In this document: positions 17,750 to 26,197 of the stretch, in pieces | How the letters are laid out: each line of letters opens with the position of its first letter | Numbering within the stretch: the first letter of the stretch is position 1 | Source of the DNA: Rhodococcus ruber | GTDB taxonomy: Bacteria; Actinomycetota; Actinomycetes; Mycobacteriales; Mycobacteriaceae | Direction: 5' to 3' | DNA length: 64,000 nt | NCBI RefSeq assembly: GCF_027270735.1 | Contig: NZ_JAPWIJ010000005.1 | Coordinates: forward strand, 310,001-374,000 | Translations under genes and position numbers: made by a program | The notes under the pieces: model-generated | What the model saw: the letters and a program-made list of their open reading frames with translations, nothing else | What the model was told of the DNA's origin: nothing | The model's database searches: none

Positions 17750-19639
17750 TCACCGATCGGTGCGACGAGCCGAAAGTGCCGCCGCGACAGTGAGAACGAC
17801 GATTCCCACCACCAACGGCAGAACGGCGGGCCCCATGACCGGATCTGCTGCACGCGCAGATGTCAGTGGCCACGAGGCGAGATGGACGATGCCGGCGACC
17901 GCCGCTGCCGCGAGCAGAACGCTGCCGCGCGCGGCCCGAGCACGCGCGGCGACGAGGGCTGCGACGACGACGCCGACGGCGAGCACCATCTGCCCCCAGG
18001 TATCCCAACCCCACGGAAATTCAGTGACGGTTGCAGCGGTGACGTCGCTGCCCCGGTACAGCGGCAGCGCCAGGCCGAACGCGAGGAGTACGGCACCGAA
18101 CAACCCGATGCCCAGCACGACGCCGTCCGTCTTCACGTCTGCGGATGTGTCGACGTCGTCGCGTTCGGCCGATCCGGCGAACAGTGCCAGCAGTCCGGTG
18201 ACTGCCGCTGCGAGGACGCCCGCGATGATCGCGAGAGCGCCGATGCCGGTGCCGACGCCGTCCACGTCCTCGGCGAGCACCACCGATTGCAATACCGAAG
18301 CCGCCGCCGACACCGCGCCGAGCCAGAACAGGGCCACGAACGGGCGTGCAGCAGAGGCGAATTCGGAGAACAGCAGCGGCACCGCACCCAGAATCATCAC
18401 GAAGCCGGCCACCAACACCACCCGGGTGGCCAGGATCTGCGGGACGGCGATGCCCGAGTCGGTCTCGAGAATCGGCAGCAGCGATCCGACGACGAACAGC
18501 GCGCCGGCGAGGACGCCTGCACCGCCTGCTGCGGCATGCCACTTGTTCGATCCTGGATTGGTCGATCCCGGACCGGCGACGCCGCGGGCACCTCGCGCGC
18601 CCTTCTCGCGCTCCTGCGCTCTCTGCAGCGCGCGCCGGTCTCGGGCAGCGGCGACGGGTGCGAGCGCTGCGCCGCAGATCAGCAGTCCAATTCCGGCCGC
18701 CGTCCCCAGATAGGCCCCAAGACCGGCACTCACCCGAGCGCCGGTGCTCAGTCCGGCGAGCAGACCGACGCCGGCAAACCCCAGCACGCCGAGTCCGGCT
18801 CCGACGGCCGCGCCCGACGCCACCAGCGGCGACAGCGAGGCCAGCGCCGACGCAACCACCACGAGGGCCGCCACGCCGACGACGCCGGATCCCACCGCGA
18901 CGAACACCGGCGACTCCACGACGGCGCTCACGATCACCACCGGGTCTTCCGAGCGATACAGCGACGAGAACGCTGCGACGGCCGCGAGCACACCGAACGC
19001 GCCGAGCAACGCCCCGAGCAGCGAACCGACCCGACCCGCCGACGCGCGCCCCACATGCTCGGAATACACCGAGTGGCCGTACCCGTCACCGAGCCCGGCG
19101 CGATGCACCGCGGACCATCCCGCAACGCCCGCCAGAACCGACGCTGCGTGACCGACGAGCAGAACTTGGGCACCGGCGGTGGCGTCGAGCATGGCGGCGC
19201 TCAGGGGACGGAAGAGCTCGAGCCGATTCGAGTCGATCGGATCCGACAGCAGGGCGATGTCCAGGAGTGCTGTTCCGAGTGCCACGGCGCCGTACCCGGC
19301 CAGAAGTGCCGCGGCGAGCTCGACGCGCTTGACGGCCACTCCCACGAGGGCACCTACAGCAATCAACACCGGGAGTGCGCCGGCCAGCACCGCAGCCTCG
19401 ACAGCCCCGTCACCCACCGGCGAACCGTCGACGCTTCGGACGACGCCGATGAGTGGGGCAGCCACCGCAGACACTGCAGCGATCAGAGCGAATACGACGG
19501 CAGTGACGACTCTCGACGTGGGTGACGGATCGTCGGCCCTTGCTCCCGGCGCATCCGGCGGCTCGATTCGTTGCGGTTCCGCACGCTCGGAACCGCGGGC
19601 GGACGAGTCGTCGAAGGTGGGAGTCGGCATTCGGATCAC
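17750..19639 (-). CDS. Large polytopic membrane protein of unknown function
   Basis: This 629-aa protein is dominated by Ala/Val/Leu/Gly-rich hydrophobic segments, roughly 14-16 of them. A soluble Arg/Pro-rich N-terminus (about 1-40) and a charged loop near residues 335-370 (DRRALQRAQEREKGARGARG) split it into two unequal halves. No transport or enzyme motif is recognisable. It sits in the place between sucC and the Rv0950c-type peptidase gene, and looks like an actinobacterial hypothetical membrane protein. It starts at GTG 19639 or ATG 19630. A 407-codon-scale open frame on the opposite strand is explained by GC skew of codon positions. Confidence 0.65.
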   Translation of the reverse strand: MIRMPTPTFDDSSARGSERAEPQRIEPPDAPGARADDPSPTSRVVTAVVFALIAAVSAVAAPLIGVVRSVDGSPVGDGAVEAAVLAGALPVLIAVGALVGVAVKRVELAAALLAGYGAVALGTALLDIALLSDPIDSNRLELFRPLSAAMLDATAGAQVLLVGHAASVLAGVAGWSAVHRAGLGDGYGHSVYSEHVGRASAGRVGSLLGALLGAFGVLAAVAAFSSLYRSEDPVVIVSAVVESPVFVAVGSGVVGVAALVVVASALASLSPLVASGAAVGAGLGVLGFAGVGLLAGLSTGARVSAGLGAYLGTAAGIGLLICGAALAPVAAARDRRALQRAQEREKGARGARGVAGPGSTNPGSNKWHAAAGGAGVLAGALFVVGSLLPILETDSGIAVPQILATRVVLVAGFVMILGAVPLLFSEFASAARPFVALFWLGAVSAAASVLQSVVLAEDVDGVGTGIGALAIIAGVLAAAVTGLLALFAGSAERDDVDTSADVKTDGVVLGIGLFGAVLLAFGLALPLYRGSDVTAATVTEFPWGWDTWGQMVLAVGVVVAALVAARARAARGSVLLAAAAVAGIVHLASWPLTSARAADPVMGPAVLPLVVGIVVLTVAAALSARRTDR

Positions 19640-19739
19640 GGTATCGGCTCGACCGACGCGGACACCGTTACTGTTGCTTCATGCGCTCCGGGTGTCCGAT
19701 TACGGATGTGGCTCCTCACGACATAAACACTGGTGAGGC

Positions 19740-19755
19740 TGTGAGCCATCTCACA
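19740..19755. promoter_or_regulatory. CRP/GlxR-type (cAMP receptor) binding site
   Basis: TGTGAGCCATCTCACA is a perfect TGTGA-N6-TCACA palindrome, the consensus of CRP and actinobacterial GlxR/Cmr-like regulators. It lies 107 bp upstream of the M23 peptidase start and 100 bp upstream of the divergent membrane-protein gene. Confidence 0.75.
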
Positions 19756-19862
19756 TATGCTGTCAGTTTGGGCTGTTAACTTGCGCGCCCCGCAATCATT
19801 TCGTTACCGTCTGCCGAGTATTTCAGTAACGGCCAGGTCACGGATAACGGAGGTTGTAGGTC

Positions 19863-20870
19863 TTGCAGCAACACCGCGCGTCCTTCACCTCCAGCCGGTT
19901 CTCTCGACCTTCGGCTGAAGAAGCGACCACGGTCTACAGCTACGAGCCTGCCGACGACAACGGCGCATACGACGCCTACTCCTACCCCGCGTACCAGTAC
20001 GCCGAGGCCGAGTTCGTCGACACCTCCTATGTCGCACCCGACGAAGCACCGACCGTCGTCACGACGCTCGCGACCACCGCAGACGCCGCCCCCGTGGCCC
20101 GTCGCGGCGGAGCACACAGAATCCCGCTTCCCCCCACCGCCCTCAAAGGCCGCGCTGCTGTTCTCGCCGTGGCTGCCGGTGCTGTTGTAGCTGCAGGCCA
20201 GGCCGTCATCAACGACGACTCGCCCGCCACGGTCGCCACCTCCGAGTACGCACTCGCCGCAGGTGAAGCACCCGCCGCCGCAGTCGCGGCCACCACCGCC
20301 CCGCAGACCGCCGAACTCGACGCAGACTCGTCGAGCGCAGCGCCTTCGCAGGCACCGCAGATCCTCAGCGTCGCGGCACCGGCCGATCTGAGCCAGTTCA
20401 ACGACTTGCTCGCCAAGGGGCAGCGCTTCAGCGAAGAGCGCGCTGCACGTGAAGCAGCAGCCCGCCGGCCCCTGTTCGCCCTACCCGCGCAGGGCACCTA
20501 CACCTCCAACTTCGGCACTCGCTGGGGCGTTCTCCACGCCGGTGTCGACGTTGCGAACGCCATCGGAACGCCGATCTACGCAGTTGCCGACGGCAAGGTC
20601 ATCGACTCCGGTCCTGCCGCAGGCTTCGGCATGTGGGTACGACTGCAGCACGCCGACGGCACGATCACCGTGTACGGCCACATCGACAGCACGCTCGTCA
20701 CCGTCGGCCAGGATGTCATGGCCGGCGATCAGATCGCGCGTATGGGCAACCGCGGCTTCTCCACCGGACCGCACCTGCACTTCGAGGTACACCTCCCGGG
20801 CGAAGTCAAGATCGACCCACTCCCCTGGCTCGCCTCCCGAGGAATCTCCCTCGGACCCGAAATGGACTGA
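19863..20870 (+). CDS. M23-family peptidoglycan endopeptidase, membrane-anchored (Rv0950c homologue)
   Basis: M23 zinc metallopeptidases cut peptide cross-bridges in peptidoglycan. This 335-aa protein has a cytosolic Tyr/Glu-rich N-terminus, one hydrophobic anchor (AVLAVAAGAVVAAGQAV, about residues 98-115), an Ala/Pro/Thr-rich linker, and a C-terminal LytM domain (about 205-325). The domain has its zinc ligands: the first His and Asp in HAGVDVANAIG, then the HLHFEVH motif near residue 305. The start is TTG 19863 behind GGAGG, giving LQQHR, similar to the mycobacterial homologue. Some copies of this family act with cell-division hydrolases. The CRP-type site upstream suggests control by cAMP or carbon status. 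Confidence 0.88.
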   Translation: MQQHRASFTSSRFSRPSAEEATTVYSYEPADDNGAYDAYSYPAYQYAEAEFVDTSYVAPDEAPTVVTTLATTADAAPVARRGGAHRIPLPPTALKGRAAVLAVAAGAVVAAGQAVINDDSPATVATSEYALAAGEAPAAAVAATTAPQTAELDADSSSAAPSQAPQILSVAAPADLSQFNDLLAKGQRFSEERAAREAAARRPLFALPAQGTYTSNFGTRWGVLHAGVDVANAIGTPIYAVADGKVIDSGPAAGFGMWVRLQHADGTITVYGHIDSTLVTVGQDVMAGDQIARMGNRGFSTGPHLHFEVHLPGEVKIDPLPWLASRGISLGPEMD

Positions 20871-20894
20871 GTTCTACTTCCGCTACTGCACAAC

Positions 20895-20927
20895 AAGCCG
20901 GACCCCGCTTTCGCAGGGCCCGGCTTT
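20895..20927. terminator. Bidirectional terminator between M23 peptidase and pcrA
   Basis: An imperfect stem (20895-20908 with 20913-20926) with AAGCCGG/CCGGCTT ends lies between the two convergent stop codons at 20870 and 20944 and could end both transcripts. Confidence 0.7.
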
Positions 20928-20943
20928 CGCGTTGTCGGGGCTT

Positions 20944-23418
20944 CTACAGCTTGGTCATAGGGACGCCGCCGATGAGCATCATCTTGACGCGGCCGGCCGA
21001 GCCGAAGTCGATCAGGACCATCGCTTTGACCCCGGCACCGGTCGATTCCAGCACCGTACCCAGGCCGTATTTGTCGTGACTGACTCGATCCCCCACGGCA
21101 AGAACAAGATTGGAATTGCGCCCCTTGGCGGCACCGAAGCTGGGCGACGAGCTCTGGCCGCGTGACGAAGAGCCGCCGTAACTGTTCGAGCCGTAACCGC
21201 CGCCCGAGCCGTAACTGTTCGAGCCGTAGCTGCCGGATCTGCCACCCCCGATCGCACGGCCGCCTCCGGTGCCGGGATCCTCACGACGCCAATCGATCAG
21301 GTGTTGCGGAACCTCTTGCAGGAATCGCGATTCCGGGTTCGCGATAGGCTGGCCCCACGCCGACCGCATGATCGCGCGCGTGAGATAGAGCCGCTGCCGT
21401 GCGCGCGTGATACCCACGTATGCCAGGCGTCGTTCTTCGGACAGTTCGTTGGGGTCACCCAGTGCCCGCATATGTGGGAACTGGCCGTCCTCCCAACCGG
21501 TCACGAAGACGACCGGAAACTCCAGGCCCTTCGCAGTGTGCAGCGTCATCAATGTGACGACACCGGTGCCCGAGTCGGGGATCTGATCGGTATCGGCCAC
21601 CAGGGAGACCCGTTCGAGGAACGCAGCGAGCGAACCCGGTTCGGCCAGCCCGTCGACGCCACCGTCGTCCTCGCTTCGGTCGTCGCCCGTCTCGAGCGCT
21701 TCTTCCGCCACCGCAGCTTGATTCCGCGCCTCGGACGTGAATTCCCTTGCCACGCTGACGAGTTCGTTCAGGTTGTCGAGGCGCGCACCGTCTTGTGGGT
21801 CGCTGCTGGCTTCGAGCTCGGCGCGGTATCCGGTGCGATCGAGAACGGCTTCGACGACATCGCCGATATCCGCGATGTCGTTTCCGTCGCCGTCGGTCGC
21901 GGTGAGTACGGCGCGCAGTTCGTCGAGCAATTCCATGAACTGTGCGATCAACTTCTGCTGTCGCGAGTTGAGCAACGCCACCTTGCCCGCGGCCGCGTCG
22001 TGCAGGGCGCGCGAGAAGCTGATGTCACGTTGCTCGGCGTGGACGGCGACACACGCCTCGGCACGATCGCCGATACCTCGGCGCGGGGTGTTGAGGATGC
22101 GTCGCATACTGACCGTGTCGTCCTCGTTGGACAGCACCCGCAGGTACGCCACCAGGTCGCGAACTTCCTTGCGCTCGTAGAACCGGACGCCGCCGACCAC
22201 CTTGTAGGGCAGACCGAGTCGGATGAAGATCTCTTCGAGCGCGCGCGAGGAATTGTTGGTGCGATAGAACACAGCCACCTCGTCGAAGCGCACATCTCCG
22301 CCGTCGACGAGACGGTCGATCTCCGAGGCCACGAACGACGCTTCGTCGTGCTCGTTGTCTGCGACATAGCCGACGATCAGCTCACCCTCGCCGGTGTCGG
22401 TCCACAACTTCTTCTCGCGTCGACCGATGTTGCGGGAGATCACGGCATTGGCGGCCGAGAGGATGTTCTGCGTCGAACGGTAGTTCTGCTCGAGCAAGAT
22501 GGTGCGAGCGTCGGGGTAGTCGCGCTCGAATTCCTCGATGTTGCGGATGGTCGCGCCACGGAAGGCGTAGATGGACTGATCTGCGTCGCCCACCACACAC
22601 AGCTCCCCCGGAGCGACGGTGCCCTCGAGTGCTCCGTCGGCATCGGGAGTGCCCACCAGCTCTCGCACCAGCATGTACTGAGCATGGTTGGTGTCCTGAT
22701 ACTCGTCGACCAACACGTGCCGGAACCTACGGCGGTAGTACTGGGCCACCTGCGGGAAGGCCTGCAGAATTCCCACCGTCTCGCCGATGAGGTCGTCGAA
22801 GTCCATGGCGTTGGCCGCGCGTAGACGCTGCTGATAGATGCGATAGACCTTCGCGACGAGTCGAGGCAGTTCGGCAGGGTCGCCGTCTGCGTCCTCCACC
22901 GCCTTGTCGGGGCCGATCAGCTCGTTCTTCAAGTTCGAGATCGCCGTCGACAACAGTCGTGCCGAGAACTTCTTGGTGTCGATCTGCAGATCCTTGGAGA
23001 TCATCGTCAGCAATCGGCGTGAGTCGTCGGCGTCGTAGATCGAGAAGTTCGAGTTCAGACCCGGCAGCAGTGCCGCTTGTGCCCGCAGGATGCGCACACA
23101 ACTCGAGTGGAACGTCGACACCCACATTGCATTCGCGCGAGGTCCCACCAGCCCGGCGACTCGCTCGCGCATCTCCGCGGCGGCCTTGTTGGTGAACGTG
23201 ATGGCCAGAATCTGACCGGGCGACACACCTCGTTCGGCGAGCAAGTACGCGATACGACGGGTCAGCACCGCGGTCTTGCCCGACCCGGCTCCGGCCACGA
23301 TGAGCAGCGGCGATCCGGTGTGCACAACGGCCTCACGCTGCTGAGGATTGAGCCCCTCCAGCAGCGCATCGGACGCAGCGTTCTTACGGGACGCGAGGCC
23401 TTGGAGGAATGTGTTCAT
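20944..23418 (-). CDS. pcrA: ATP-dependent DNA helicase PcrA/UvrD1
   Basis: PcrA/UvrD1 is a superfamily-1A 3'-5' helicase acting in repair, replication restart and removal of RNA polymerase. The 824-aa product has the expected length. Motif I is AGAGSGKT (42-49), motif Ia ITFTNKAA, motif II VDEYQDTN, motif III GDADQSIYAFRGA, motif IV LEQNYRS, motif V LMTLHTAKGLEFPVVF and motif VI RRLAYVGITRAR. After the helicase core there is a Ser/Gly/Tyr/Asn repeat linker (GSNSYG twice). A C-terminal Tudor-like module follows (VGDRVSHDKYGLGTV to the end), which in relatives contacts RNA polymerase. Its position matches Rv0949 (uvrD1). No SOS box is visible upstream. Confidence 0.96.
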   Translation of the reverse strand: MNTFLQGLASRKNAASDALLEGLNPQQREAVVHTGSPLLIVAGAGSGKTAVLTRRIAYLLAERGVSPGQILAITFTNKAAAEMRERVAGLVGPRANAMWVSTFHSSCVRILRAQAALLPGLNSNFSIYDADDSRRLLTMISKDLQIDTKKFSARLLSTAISNLKNELIGPDKAVEDADGDPAELPRLVAKVYRIYQQRLRAANAMDFDDLIGETVGILQAFPQVAQYYRRRFRHVLVDEYQDTNHAQYMLVRELVGTPDADGALEGTVAPGELCVVGDADQSIYAFRGATIRNIEEFERDYPDARTILLEQNYRSTQNILSAANAVISRNIGRREKKLWTDTGEGELIVGYVADNEHDEASFVASEIDRLVDGGDVRFDEVAVFYRTNNSSRALEEIFIRLGLPYKVVGGVRFYERKEVRDLVAYLRVLSNEDDTVSMRRILNTPRRGIGDRAEACVAVHAEQRDISFSRALHDAAAGKVALLNSRQQKLIAQFMELLDELRAVLTATDGDGNDIADIGDVVEAVLDRTGYRAELEASSDPQDGARLDNLNELVSVAREFTSEARNQAAVAEEALETGDDRSEDDGGVDGLAEPGSLAAFLERVSLVADTDQIPDSGTGVVTLMTLHTAKGLEFPVVFVTGWEDGQFPHMRALGDPNELSEERRLAYVGITRARQRLYLTRAIMRSAWGQPIANPESRFLQEVPQHLIDWRREDPGTGGGRAIGGGRSGSYGSNSYGSGGGYGSNSYGGSSSRGQSSSPSFGAAKGRNSNLVLAVGDRVSHDKYGLGTVLESTGAGVKAMVLIDFGSAGRVKMMLIGGVPMTKL

Positions 23419-23498
23419 CGTCAGGTCAGGTTACCGGCCCATACCGACACTCCATCACACGATCCCACGGACTACCACTGCCCTGATACCGTGCCGAT

Positions 23499-24689
23499 GT
23501 GAACCGGAGGGGGTCGCTCAGCTCGTCGCTGTATCCACCTCTCGGTTTCGTGACGTCGAGGTGGCCGTGGCGTGCGCTGCTGTACTGCCTTTCGACGGTG
23601 GTGGTCGGTGGGACGGTGTTGGTTTTCTCGATTCCACTGCTGATCGTGATGTCGATTCCCGGCTGGCGCGACGCGGCGGCACGGACGATCGTGACCGCCG
23701 AGGTGTCGCGTCTAGCCGTCATCGAACCTGCGAAGGCCAGGGAATGGAAACAGAGCAACACCGCTCTACTACGCCATGCTTCGTACTCGCTGGTGGTCGC
23801 GGCTGTCCTCGCTCCTGTCGCAACCGCGGTGCTGGCGGGTGGAGCAATCGCCGTCTCGATCCTGGTTGCCGCACCGGTTCTGGTCCGCAGCGACCCGATC
23901 AGTGTGTTCTCACTCCAGATCACGACTGTGCCCGCTGCATTGGCCTTGCCGGTGATAGCGCTGCCGACGGCTGTACTGATTCTCTACCTCTGCGCAGCGA
24001 TAAGTACCGTCAACAGCGAACTGGCACACACGGTTCCGTTGCGGTCCGCAGAGGAACTCGAGGTGGAAGTCGACCGTTTGCAGACCTCGAGAACCGGACT
24101 TCTCGACGCTTTCGACACCGAGCGAGCCCGGATCGAGGGGATGCTGCACGACGGTGTCCAGCATCGGTTGGTCGCCGTCGGTCTGAGCATTGGGCTTGCC
24201 GAGGAGTCGGCCCGCGACGACCGAACCCGAGAACTGCTCGAAACGGCTCATCGCCAGGTCGACGAGTCGATGCGTGAGCTCAGACGCACCATCCGCGGAA
24301 TTCTGCCGCAGGCCTTGACCGAGTCGGGATTGCTCGCAGCCACCGAAGATCTCCTCGGCGAGCTTCCCGTCGACGTCAGTCTCGACCTCCCTTCGGACTA
24401 CCGGCCGCCCGCTCGCATCGAGCAGGTGTCGTACTTCGTCATCAGCGAAGTACTCACCAATTCGATAAAGCATGCACAGGCCGACGCGATGTCGATCACC
24501 GCTGCGGTGATCGACGGCACGTGGCGACTCGTGATCTCCGACAACGGAATCGGCGGAGCCGACCCCAACTCCGGGCGAGGCCTCGTCGGATTGTCACACC
24601 GCGTCGATGCGCTCGGTGGCACGGTCTCCGTGTCGAGTCCGCGAGGCGGAGGAACGACAGTGGAGATGAGATGCCCCGTCCCAGCCTGA
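23499..24689 (+). CDS. Two-component sensor histidine kinase (HisKA_3, NarL/LuxR type)
   Basis: This 396-aa membrane sensor has four hydrophobic segments (about 27-50, 97-128 in two stretches, 143-170) with little extracellular domain, then a dimerisation region. The phosphoacceptor is His217 in MLHDGVQHRL. An HATPase domain shows SEVLTNSIKHA (N box), ISDNGIGGADP (G1) and GRGLVGLSHRV (G2). Such intramembrane sensors beside ABC exporters typically respond to antimicrobial peptides or envelope stress. The stimulus here is unknown. GTG 23499 is the likely start. The response-regulator gene begins 19 bp before its stop, so the two proteins are made together. Confidence 0.88.
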   Translation: MNRRGSLSSSLYPPLGFVTSRWPWRALLYCLSTVVVGGTVLVFSIPLLIVMSIPGWRDAAARTIVTAEVSRLAVIEPAKAREWKQSNTALLRHASYSLVVAAVLAPVATAVLAGGAIAVSILVAAPVLVRSDPISVFSLQITTVPAALALPVIALPTAVLILYLCAAISTVNSELAHTVPLRSAEELEVEVDRLQTSRTGLLDAFDTERARIEGMLHDGVQHRLVAVGLSIGLAEESARDDRTRELLETAHRQVDESMRELRRTIRGILPQALTESGLLAATEDLLGELPVDVSLDLPSDYRPPARIEQVSYFVISEVLTNSIKHAQADAMSITAAVIDGTWRLVISDNGIGGADPNSGRGLVGLSHRVDALGGTVSVSSPRGGGTTVEMRCPVPA

Positions 24690-25333
24690 AAATTGTTCTT
24701 GCAGAAGACCTTCCATTGCTTCGCGAAGGAATCGCTGCGGTCGTGGAATCTGCGGGCCACACAGTGTGTGCATCGGTGTCGAGCGTCGCCTCCCTGCACG
24801 ACGCGGTGTCCGCCTACGACCCCGACCTGGTTATCACCGATGTCCGCATGCCACCGACGTTCACCGACGAAGGCCTGGCTGCGGCGGTCGAATTGCGGAA
24901 GAAGAAACCGGGTTTGAGCGTTTTGATCCTCTCGCAATACACGTCGGTCGCGTACGTTTCCGACCTCATCGACAACCCGGCTCCTGGCGGCATCGGGTAT
25001 CTCGTCAAAGAACGCGTCGGACACGTCCGCGAGTTCGTCGAAGCGCTGGAGAAAGTGGCGGAGGGTGGAACTGTCATCGATCCGGAAGTCGTACAGGCGT
25101 TGGTAGGTAGCTCGCGGCGGCAGGGATCGCTGGCCGTCCTTACCGCGCGCGAACTCGAGGTGTTGTCACTGATGGCAGAGGGGCACACCAACGCGCGCAT
25201 CGCCGAAACACTTGTCGTGTCCAACGCTGCGGTGCGCAAACATATCGGCAACATTTTCGCCAAGCTGCCGCTCGGATCCGACACCGACCGTCGAGTAACA
25301 GCCGTCCTGACGTACTTACGCGGGGTCTCCTGA
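24671..25333 (+). CDS. NarL/LuxR-family response regulator
   Basis: This 220-aa regulator has an N-terminal receiver domain with acidic pair Glu12-Asp13, phosphoacceptor Asp57 (VITDVRM) and a conserved Lys in GYLVKERVG. A C-terminal LuxR helix-turn-helix (about 155-205) shows LTARELEVLSLMAEGHTNARIAE and VSNAAVRKHIGNIF. It is expected to be phosphorylated by the kinase encoded just upstream and to bind DNA near the ABC genes that follow after 84 bp. A short inverted repeat AGTAG-N8-CTACT in that 84-bp gap is a possible but weak target. Confidence 0.9.
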   Translation: MPRPSLKIVLAEDLPLLREGIAAVVESAGHTVCASVSSVASLHDAVSAYDPDLVITDVRMPPTFTDEGLAAAVELRKKKPGLSVLILSQYTSVAYVSDLIDNPAPGGIGYLVKERVGHVREFVEALEKVAEGGTVIDPEVVQALVGSSRRQGSLAVLTARELEVLSLMAEGHTNARIAETLVVSNAAVRKHIGNIFAKLPLGSDTDRRVTAVLTYLRGVS

Positions 25334-25417
25334 CAGCGGCGATGGTGGCGCACGCGCTACCTCAGAAGTAGCCTCCAGCCTACTGATCCATGTCGCCGGA
25401 CGGGCTTCTATCGGTAC

Positions 25418-26197
25418 ATGCCCTCCAACACGCGCTACGAACGTGAAGTCCGATCGTCTCGAGGCATGACAGCCTCACAAGGATTGGTGAAACGATTCGG
25501 CAAGGAGTCGGTGCCGGTCCTGAGCGGTATCACTCACAGCTTCGCGCCGTCGTCGTGGACGGCGATCATGGGTTCGTCCGGTTCGGGTAAATCGACTCTG
25601 CTCAACTGCCTGAGCGGACTGGAGCGGCCGGATGAAGGCATGGTGACTCTCGACGGAATCCCGCTCGGCGGGCTCGACGACGACCAACTCGCCGAGCTCA
25701 GACGCGACCGCTGCGGCTTCGTCTTTCAGGACTACAACCTATTCGAAGCACTCGATGTCGCGGAGAACGTCGCTCTACCGGCACGGCTCGCGGGCGCACA
25801 TTCCGAAATCGATCGAGTTCGTGAAGTACTGGGCAGAGTCGGTCTCGCCGATCGGGCACGAGATTCGATCGACACGTTGTCCGGCGGGCAACGTCAACGC
25901 GTGGCAATCGCGCGGGCCATGTTGAACCAACCGTCAGTGGTGTTCGCAGACGAGCCGACCGGGGCACTCGATGTGCGCACAGCCCACGATGTCCTGGCTC
26001 TGCTTCGTCAAGTCGCATCCCAGTTCGGTTCGACCGTATTGATGGCGACCCACGACGCGTGGGCGGCGGCGTGGGCGGACGAAGTGATCGTTCTGGCAGA
26101 CGGAGTTGTGGTCGAACGGCTACCCGGCGGGAATGTGGACCGCGTCTTGCGCGGAGTGAACACTGTGCACGAGAACACCCGCCGGAAAATCCGGTGA
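25418..26197 (+). CDS. ABC transporter ATP-binding protein (LolD/MacB/BceA type)
   Basis: This 259-aa ATPase has Walker A GSSGSGKST (52-60), a Q-loop in FVFQDYNLFEA, signature LSGGQRQRVAIARAM, Walker B VVFADEPTGALD and switch His in MATHDAW. The EPTGALD sequence and the DYNLF Q-loop are typical of ATPases that drive FtsX-type permeases exporting or expelling peptides and lipids. The start may also be the internal ATG at 25466. The permease gene overlaps its stop (GTGA), so the two are translationally coupled. Confidence 0.9.
   Translation: MPSNTRYEREVRSSRGMTASQGLVKRFGKESVPVLSGITHSFAPSSWTAIMGSSGSGKSTLLNCLSGLERPDEGMVTLDGIPLGGLDDDQLAELRRDRCGFVFQDYNLFEALDVAENVALPARLAGAHSEIDRVREVLGRVGLADRARDSIDTLSGGQRQRVAIARAMLNQPSVVFADEPTGALDVRTAHDVLALLRQVASQFGSTVLMATHDAWAAAWADEVIVLADGVVVERLPGGNVDRVLRGVNTVHENTRRKIR

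Noticed and set aside
17645..19525. Very long open frame on the plus strand opposite the membrane-protein gene, rich in Arg, Gly and His.
   Set aside because: It is the antisense shadow of a GC-rich gene. Composition is unlike any protein family, while the minus strand reads as a coherent polytopic membrane protein.
19640..19862. Possible riboswitch upstream of the M23 peptidase gene.
   Set aside because: No conserved c-di-AMP or other riboswitch core could be traced. The clear signals are the CRP-type palindrome and a ribosome binding site.
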